DNA of 64,000 bases from NCBI GenBank assembly GCA_014529385.2, contig CM043958.1, positions 124,334,817 through 124,398,816 of the forward strand, in the 5' to 3' direction. This DNA comes from Adiantum capillus-veneris. Its lineage: Eukaryota; Streptophyta; Polypodiopsida; Polypodiales; Pteridaceae. Shown here one piece after another: positions 56,941 through 64,000 of this stretch. The position numbers and the translations under genes were made by a program. Positions within the stretch are counted from its first letter, which is position 1; each line of letters opens with the position of its first letter. A model generated the notes under the pieces. The model had not been told where the DNA came from. It worked only from the letters and a program-made list of their open reading frames with translations, and ran no database searches.

Positions 56941-57613
56941 GACCATGAATTTATGCTATAAAAATGACATTATTATAACCTTAGACCTAAAATGATTTGT
57001 AAGAGCATCGAACCTTCTATGAGATCAAGGGGTCCATCCCCACCCACCAAACTAAATTAAATAATTAAATTAACAATATTACTAAAAAAACATGAATAAC
57101 AAAAACTCAATTACAAGTTTCATTAAAAAAGCCTAATTAACAAAAATAGCTCAAAGAGCAATGTAATAAAAAAACACCATTTAACACACAAATTAGTAAA
57201 TAAGATGTAATAATTAAACAAAATTTGTATGTTTCTTTTCTCTATGCATGTTTCTTTGTGTGTGTTAATGTATGTGTGTCTTACATACACGACCATGAAT
57301 TTATGCTATAAAATCGCATTATTATAACCTTAGACCAAAAATGATTTGTAAGAGGATCGAGTCTTGTATGGGATCAAGCGGTCCATCCATCCAGCAAACT
57401 AAATTGAATAAATCAATTAACAATATTTACTAAACTAAAAATATTAATTAAGAAAACATAAAAAACTCAACTACAAGTTTCATAAACAAATCCTAATTAA
57501 CAAAAACAACTCAAAGAGCAATGTAATAAAAAACACTATTTAACACACAAATTAGTAAATAAAATGTAATGTTTCTTTGTGTGTCTGTCAAAGTATGTGT
57601 GTCTTGCATAGCA
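56941..57613. repeat. 350-bp tandem duplication
   Basis: Units 56941-57290 and 57291-57613 both start GACCATGAATTTATGCTATA and contain CATTATTATAACCTTAGACC, AATGATTTGTAAGAG, CAACTCAAAGAGCAATGTAA-type text and TTAACACACAAATTAGTAAA. The second unit is slightly shortened. Confidence 0.9.
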
Positions 57614-58640
57614 TTGTATGTGTGGATCTATATCCCCCCCCCCCCCCTTTCTCCATCTTACCATTGCAAACTCAAAATGAGATTGCAACATGGTTTCAAT
57701 GTTTTTTTGCCCCTGTATAGTGTCAAAATTATCAGTCAATATTGATATATTGATGGTAATATGGAAATTGTGTTCTATCAACCTTCATCAAGGCTATAGT
57801 AAAACCACATGGCTAGGTACTGTTTTGGGGGGGGGGGGGGGGGGGGGGGGCGGGGGGGGCACCTTAAAATATGTAATTGTAGCATCTGAGTTCTTCGAGA
57901 GGGTTTTTTAATTTCAAGAAGGTTATAGTTTGCATCGGAAAAAAGCATATTAAAAGACACTTTTGGTAGGTTTTAAAGTAACAAGGATCATTTAATTCAT
58001 TAAAATTTGTATGTGAAGAGGGATTATTTAAATGCTAACTGAACAACATGATGTAGAGAGATTTTTGATAGTAAAGGCCCCAAAATATGCCCCACTACAA
58101 ATTCAATCCCAGGGTAGTTTTGAATGCTTAAGGATCTGACCTTTCAAGTGCTCAGGGAGCTTGGCCTTTTGAGAGAGATCCATAAGATCATTTTTATTCA
58201 AAAGGCACAATAGTGTTAGCTACACTCAACAAGTCTTCTAAAATTTCTTACCTAATGTTTGCTTACATTTTGGGATGCAAGGTCAGTCGCCTTAATAAGG
58301 AGTGTCCCAAAGGCCTACCATTGTCTCCATTACTTCGCACCAAACATTGCACCTTTTGCTCAAGGTGAGATGAGAGATATCCCTCCCTAGAGGTCTACGC
58401 AAAATATACAATTTATAATTTTATAGAGTTTCAATATACATTAGAGTTGTAGAAGTGTTTTCATAAGGGAGGAGCTATTAGCACCCTACGTAGCATGGAG
58501 ATTAGGCCATGAGCTAAACTGCATCCAAAGGCACCTAGCCACTAGTGCTACCTGTGAATGGGGGAGATGAATGAAAGCATACTCAAGAAACATTGCAAGA
58601 TGGAGGGTGAATATAAGCGTACACCACACATTGCGCGCGC

Positions 58641-58684
<44 letters not shown>
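57614..58684. other. Non-coding, with homopolymer tracts
   Basis: A C-run (about 57634-57648), and a G-run of 24 then C then 8 G (57827-57859). GA repeat at 58642-58685. No gene seen. Confidence 0.7.
57827..57859. repeat. Long poly-G tract
   Basis: 24 G, one C, 8 G. It could form quadruplex structures; it is also a place where read errors are likely. Confidence 0.9.
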
Positions 58685-58689
<5 letters not shown>

Positions 58690-58870
58690 GGGTGAAATAG
58701 AGTGCATAGAGACACATGAGAATGAAAAAATAGAATCTTTAAATGCCCCATCAAATGAAACAGGCAACCATGAATTAATGTAATAACAAAATTTGGGTAT
58801 ACCATAACACCAGACCATGTGTAGGGATCGATCGCTCCACCCAACCACTTCTGCTCTACTATGGCAAGAG
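58685..58870. repeat. Third, diverged copy of the 56.9-kb repeat
   Basis: GTGGAGGGTGAAATAGAGTG matches the text left of unit 1 (from 56863). AAATGAAACAGGCAACCATGAATTAATG and ACCATAACACCAGACC follow in the same order as the unit start. Confidence 0.6.
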
Positions 58871-59550
58871 AGAATTTCACTTTGCAGGGAATAAGCCAGA
58901 ACATGACCAACCTACCTAAGCTAGACATAGGCCGAGGCCGCTTCGCCTCCCTCCATGAATCCGTTCTCTAAAAGGATCCCAAATACCAACATGTGTTAGG
59001 GTCTCAAAACCAACCATATTAGTTTAAGTGCATGCCTCTTTGATGTCTAGCATTGGGTGTTTAGGCAAAGCCACGGCACGATTCCAAATGTGTTTTCTGT
59101 GTGGGTTACACAATCATTGACGCACTAACCGTGTAGATGAGCCTATCAAAAAAATAAGACCTAAGCAACACCCCGATCCAACAAAGCCCTAGGTCAACGA
59201 CCCTTTTCTTTAAGGCTGAGTGATATAGGTGATCCTAGTCTTGTAGTGGATGCCATGAGAAACATAACACATGAGTCCAGTCACAATAGCATCTTCTATA
59301 TGCACAAACAATCTTTTCCAAGCAGGCAGACTATATAGGGTATCTCTCCTTACGCGTATACCATAAACCTTCAAAATGACTTCATGATCCAATACGAAAC
59401 CACAATCCATAATCCAATCTCATCACAAGGGTGAGCACTCCACCCAACTCAGCATGATGCACATCCAATCCTGCAAAACCACTTTAAAAATAACCTGGCT
59501 TCAAACATTTCGGCAACATTTCGATAGCACAACCATACCCCCCAAAAAAA
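58871..59550. other. Unassigned sequence
   Basis: No gene seen. A minor piece near 59385-59420 (ACCACAATCCATAATCC) recalls the repeat that starts at 59551. Confidence 0.5.
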
Positions 59551-60564
59551 GATCCAAGAGCCACAACGGCTTCCACAATCAAAACCACAACCATAATCCA
59601 TCGGGGATCTCATCCCTTTAGCACAAATCATATTCCATATTGAACCAATTCCTACACTTGGAGTTTGACATATCCACTACAATCAAACTAAGCCACACAC
59701 ATGTCCCTTAAGACATTAATTTTTAATGCATAAAATAAGTATGACCAGCAACCAAACATGACATCAAAATCTAATTTTGACAATGTCTAATCATGCATAA
59801 GTGATGCACTATGACTGCACCTCATCTCCCTAGCAAGTAGAGCTAGTTCTGACCTTGAAGTGTAGAAAGCAATATACACATGCACATGAGGTCTCCACAT
59901 GTAAGAGTTGATTAATTGGATAGTATCTTGACAATTAATGTGATTGTGTAAACTATGTTGTACGGGAATAGCCCGACATAATTATGACTTTCTCATATTA
60001 CCTAGACGTATTTACAGTGCCACTTTTTATAAAAAAGTGCTCGTAAAAATTTCATTTAATCTTGTTTCTTCATCGGATGGTTGTTTTTATATGCGATGAT
60101 GACTAGACATAATATTTCTATATTTAGGTCATCCTAAAAAGCATGTTGCATTTTAAAATCTCCGAAAAGCACAAAAGCTAAAAATAGCATAGAAACAAAA
60201 AAAACCAAATTTTCTTCTAATAAAAGCATTTCAACATCACAATCATATTTTCATAACAAGATCCAAGATCCACATAGGCTTCCACAATCAAAATCACAAC
60301 CATAATCCATGAGGGATCTCAGCCCTTGACCATAAACCATATTCCATACTAAACCGATTCCCACACACATGGCCCTTAACACACGAAATTTTTCTGCATA
60401 AAAAAAGTCCGACCACCGATCAAACATGACTTCAAAATCCAATTTTGACAATGACTCACCATGCATAAGTGATGCACTATGACCTTGTCTCCCTAGCACA
60501 TACAGTTGTTCTGACCCTTGAAGTGTGGAAAGCAATATACACATGTACATGAGGTGTCCACATC
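59551..60564. repeat. Direct duplication, 709 bp offset
   Basis: 59551-59905 and 60260-60564 share GGCTTCCACAATCAAAA, AACCATAATCCAT, GGGATCTCA, AATTTTGACAATG, CATGCATAAGTGATGCACTA and GAAAGCAATATACACATG. Between them lie about 350 bp of unrelated AT-rich sequence. Confidence 0.85.
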
Positions 60565-60750
60565 CATCCATGAAGTTCCATACATCACATGAAATCATCC
60601 TATCAACATAATCTTGATGCCAAACAGCCCCGTCACTTTGATCAACCATATACCATAACATCACACATGTGCAAAAAACAACTTCTTTCCATTTTTGTGT
60701 GCATGCATAACACGCAAATGAAGGTATCTACCTCAAAAAAATGCATCAAT

Positions 60751-61212
60751 CTCAGCCCCATAATATATGCTAACACCTTATCACATCACTTTTCCTGTAT
60801 GAGATTCATGCAACAAACGATAACACAAAAGGAAAGCCACCTTATTCATATTTGCATGTACGGCGATGACTAACCATACATCCCCATATAAGTTTATGGA
60901 CATAAAACACTTGAATCAAATCACCAAAATAAACCATAATATATATGTGAACCATGCATCCAACTCACGACGTCATATGGTACTGGGCAAAGTGATGTGA
61001 TAAGGTGTTATCGTATATTATGGGCCTGAGATTCATGCAACAAACGATAACACAAAAGGAAAGCTACCTTATTCATATTTGCATGTACGGAAATGACTAA
61101 CCATATACCCCCATATAAGTTTATGGACATAAAACACTTGAAATCAAATCACCAAAATAAACCATAAAATATATGTGAACCACGCATCCAACTCACGACG
61201 TCATATGGTACT
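60751..61212. repeat. A-B-A(inverted)-B rearranged repeat
   Basis: A (60751-60793) recurs as its reverse complement at about 60985-61030. B (60801-60984) recurs in direct orientation at 61028-61212, about 95% alike by eye, beginning GAGATTCATGCAACAAACGA and ending GACGTCATATGGTACT. Confidence 0.9.
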
Positions 61213-61477
61213 CCCCCTAGATAGCACCCCTATACACGTAGAAAATCCCGTACGTGGAACCATTAATAACGCACTCACAAAGGGATCTTAGATATCTAAA
61301 TACATATATCAGTAAGTTTACTCAAGGTTTCCATGACCTCTACTTCCCCACAACTCTTTTGGGTTGTCTGTGATGTCTGAAATCCATCCCAATGTAGCAT
61401 GAATGCTACATTTCAAGGATCACCCTATTCACATGACCACCCAAAAAATAAGCTTGGTTTGAAATCACGAGATCTTT

Positions 61478-62170
61478 AAAAAAAACAACAATCTGATGCT
61501 TCTATGTACCTTTGTAGGCTCTTTTTACACACAATATCCTCTTTACACTCGATGCAGACAAAGTTATACTCTTCTCCCACAACATTTTGAAGAGCTTTAT
61601 AGCGTCTACTGGTAGGAAAAGTACTGTAAGACTTCTTGCAAAGAGGATTAGAGTAGAAAATCGGTAGCTCATAAGATGTTGATGGATCCCAAAAGTCCTT
61701 GACTTCTTGGAATTTTTGTGCATCCCAAAAATCAACAATGCTTCTTTGGTTTCTAATTGCGTCTCCCTTGAGCCATTTCTCTTTGTGCCTCCATAAACAT
61801 AGTAGCTCATGTCAATAAGTGCTACTCTTTGTCGATAGCTTTAGTTGAGGCCCGATGTGAATGTACTCAAAGGGAATCATTTTTCCTTGCTTTGGCACAA
61901 ACTGGACACTTCTTGCAGCATTCTGAGCAATCACGTTTAAGCCTCGATGACAATGATCCACCTTCAGATGTGCACTTAAGAACCTCTCCTGTAAAGTTGT
62001 CCTCATTGCTTGGTTGAAGAAGCTTGGGTGGATGCCTAGCTACATCACTACCTATGTAGATGCAATAGCGCAAGGAAGAAACCATGCCAAGACCTTTAAG
62101 CATGGTTTGCAATTGATCCCATCAAGACAGAACTTGAATCCCTCCAAGGTCACCTTTCCCAAGCTCTAAA
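61478..62170 (-). pseudogene. Cysteine-rich coding remnant
   Basis: Minus strand. Frame 1 (62170-62060): LEGFKFCLDGINCKPCLKVL. Frame 2 (62080-61865): IGSDVARHPPKLLQPSNEDN and KRDCSECCKKCPVCAKARKN. Frame 3 (61800-61480): WRHKEKWLKGDAIRNQRSIV, FWDPSTSYELPIFYSNPLCK and EEYNFVCIECKEDIVCKKSL. The first and third parts lack Met starts. The paired cysteines suggest zinc binding. I do not recognise the family; it may be a host gene relic or part of a transposon protein. Confidence 0.5.
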
Positions 62171-62213
62171 TAGGATGCGAAGCATTTTATCTTTCACACC
62201 TATTGGTAGTTTA

Positions 62214-62402
62214 TGTTGGGGTATAGGCGTTTGTGCCTTGTCCGGCCGCCCAGAGTTTGGGCGCCCGCTGACTTGTATACCTTATACATAGCATAAGTGT
62301 ATAGAGGGCCGCTCACTCTTGGAGTCTCCCCACCCACATCGTGTCGTGTGTATCCCTCTCTCTCGCTCACTCTCCATCTGTGGTGCTCCCCGATCCCCTT
62401 CA
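62214..62402 (+). repeat. 5' LTR of second copia element
   Basis: Starts TGTTGGGGTATAGGCG and ends GATCCCCTTCA, 189 bp. It contains a TATAC-x-TTATACATAGC stretch that may hold the promoter. Assignment rests on the TG...CA ends and the adjoining PBS; the partner LTR is not in the window. Confidence 0.75.
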
Positions 62403-62404
62403 AT

Positions 62405-62416
62405 TGGTATCAGAGC
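62405..62416 (+). promoter_or_regulatory. Primer binding site (initiator Met tRNA)
   Basis: TGGTATCAGAGC, the exact standard copia-type site, two bases after the LTR end. Confidence 0.95.
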
Positions 62417-63654
62417 TTTGGCTTCACGACAGATGGAGTGCTACAGAGAAGGGAGCTTTCGGCTATGATGAGCTCGCTTTCGGTGAAAGCTTGAGATCGG
62501 TGAGCAACCACCAGATATGTGCTGATGGAAGCTTGAGGGGCATTCCCAAGCTTGAGGGAAGAGTGTATTGTAAGTGTGTATGGTTATTTGCAGCCATACT
62601 TGCAGGAAAAATGCAGATTTTCATTTCCGCAGGTCATTTTTCGGGCCCCAAAAACAGTGTTTTTTGCATAACTTTTGCATACGGAATGCGATTTATGCAA
62701 GGTTAAGGTGTAACCAGGGGTTTTGGCACGCTCCGAACGCAATGGTGATGTCTATTTGAGATGATTTTGACCTCTAAAATTTCTGCAGCAGCAGCAAGTT
62801 TTTGTCGCGTTTTTTGGCCGAAAACAGCGTTTTTTGGCATAGCTTTCACACCCGGACTCGGATACATGTGATCCAGGAGTCTACCTTGGGGTTTTGGCAC
62901 GCTCCGGACGCGCTCGTCATATCAGAATTTTAAAATTTTGAACGCTGAATTTTCTGCAGCAGTAGTTGTTTATTGTGTGTCGAGGATTCCACACATGGTT
63001 TGCTCTCAGATGTGAGAGTGATATTTGTTGCAAGTTTCCTCACAGGTGGGAGGATACGATGTATGCCTTTTGTGGTTTGATGCTCAGGGAGACTGATGTG
63101 ATTGCATTTTGAGCTCGGCAATGTATGCCTCGAGCATGTTTTTTGGCAGTCACAGGTAGAGCAAATATTTGTGTACTAGATTTGCAGGTGTTTGCAATGA
63201 TGTATGCAAAGTGTGGAGATTGGTGCATGCATTTGGAGTGCGGTTTGATACGCTTTGGTTGCTCATGGTTTTGAGTGTGCAGTCAGTTTGTTTACTGGTT
63301 TTGTGGCCGTTTTACTGACGAAACTCTGGCGAAATTTTCTCAGGAGTTTTATGCGCATCATTTATGCGATCTAGGTAGAGATTGCGGGTTGCACTCAGCA
63401 TTTGCTTGCGGTGTTCTCTGCAAGTGGGAGATTTGTGCGTGTGTATGCATCGATACCGCACAGTGTGGGCTTGGTGATTAGCTCACAGATTGCAGTGTGA
63501 TACTAGAGCAGACGAGGCTTGTATTGACATTGCTGGAGCTCTATTTTGGAGTGTGTCTCATAGGTTTTACATTGTGTTTCTGGCCATATTTGTAGACAGT
63601 TTCTAGGTGTTGTTGGTGAGGTGGTTTTGCTTTCTAGTTTGCTACATTGTGCTC
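62417..63654 (+). other. Long copia leader with tandem duplication
   Basis: No ORF that I would call. Two units of about 172 bp (62630-62790 and 62800-62965) share CAGTGTTTTTTGCATA / CAGCGTTTTTTGGCATA, GGGGTTTTGGCACGCTCCG and TTTCTGCAGCAGCAG. Confidence 0.75.
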
Positions 63655-64000
63655 ATGGCAGAGATAGGTGATCGCTCAGATTATGATCTCTCCGAAATGT
63701 GCATGTTTGATGGGTCAGACTTTGCAGCATGGAGAGAGTGTATGCTTGATGCATTGACACAGCGAGGGTTGCATTGACCATTGAGTAGTCATGCAGGTAG
63801 ACCTGCAAACATGTCTGACGATCAGTGGCAGGAGCTAGAGGAGATGGCACTATCTACACTCTCTTTGCACCTTGCGGAATCTGTATATGCTCTTGTTATG
63901 TATGAGACTACTTCAAGAGCACTTTGGCGCAGATTACATGATATGTATGATAGATCTGAGTCATCACGGACTCGTGTTAGACATGTACATTCACGAGCAC
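63655..64000 (+). pseudogene. copia gag, N-terminal part
   Basis: ATG at 63655 opens MAEIGDRSDYDLSEMCMFDG, SDFAAWRECMLDALTQRGLH, then a stop (TGA at 63775-63777), PLSSHAGRPANMSDDQWQEL, EEMALSTLSLHLAESVYALV, MYETTSRALWRRLHDMYDRS. This is the copia gag pattern (DUF4219 then UBN2): FDGxxFxxW, MSDxxWxEL, then LHLAxSVYxLV and LWxRLxxMY. The single stop may be a CGA-to-TGA change. The frame is otherwise open to the window edge. Confidence 0.9.

Larger units (their letters stand above)
62214..64000 (+). mobile_element. Ty1/copia element, 5' part
   Basis: Plus-strand element cut by the window end: short LTR (62214-62402), initiator Met PBS, a long leader of 1.24 kb and the start of gag. The 3' end lies outside, so age and completeness cannot be judged. 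Confidence 0.85.

Noticed and set aside
57690-57911. Poly-glycine and poly-proline ORFs
   Set aside because: Translations of the G-run.
60251-60664. 137-codon minus ORF
   Set aside because: Lies within a duplicated non-coding block; the matching frame in the other copy is different and broken.

Overview
This looks like plant nuclear DNA from a repeat-rich genome. I infer a fern, most likely a homosporous leptosporangiate fern. A pentatricopeptide-repeat (PPR) fragment at 52.1-52.5 kb has the wording typical of the expanded fern PPR families. The rest is old Ty3/gypsy and Ty1/copia retrotransposons, long CT/GA microsatellites and tandem duplications. I find no intact host gene, no tRNA or rRNA gene and no CRISPR array. 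Almost every coding remnant carries stops or frameshifts.

The layout is nested. A gypsy fragment (about 1.77-3.64 kb, minus) comes first. At 4848-12269 (minus) is copy B of a very large gypsy family: 3' LTR, polypurine tract, long ORF3, non-coding spacer, then the 3' end of integrase. It stops exactly where the 5' LTR of a chromovirus begins (12270-41634, plus). The chromovirus is itself split inside its protease by copy A of the same giant family (15427-36398, minus, about 21 kb). Copy A has both LTRs, a primer binding site, a polypurine tract and a near-perfect 5-bp target duplication (GTTGG/GTTGA). The family was therefore mobile both before and after the chromovirus inserted.

Copy A reads LTR, PBS, a 1.8-kb leader, gag with three zinc knuckles, protease, RT, RNase H, two consecutive H2C2 modules, integrase, a protease-like tail, a spacer of about 5 kb, ORF3, PPT, LTR. 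Pol wording and PBS point to the Tat/Athila side of Ty3/gypsy. Unusual traits are the 3.4-kb coiled-coil ORF3 in the env position (conserved in copy B, no visible membrane segment), a retropepsin-like segment 3' of integrase, and repeated copies of a 20-bp palindrome (ACATGGATCGCGATCCATGT) in both leader and spacer. One palindrome copy is the centre of a perfect 152-bp palindrome at 21211-21362.

Downstream lie unassigned sequence (41.6-44.5 kb), a chromovirus 3' fragment (44.48-45.68 kb), a degenerate copia element (45887-51068, minus), microsatellites, the PPR fragment, an LTR fragment of the giant family next to an orphan coiled-coil ORF (53.5-55.0 kb), a field of duplications (56.9-61.2 kb), a cysteine-rich coding remnant (61.5-62.2 kb) and the 5' end of a second copia element (62214 to the window edge).
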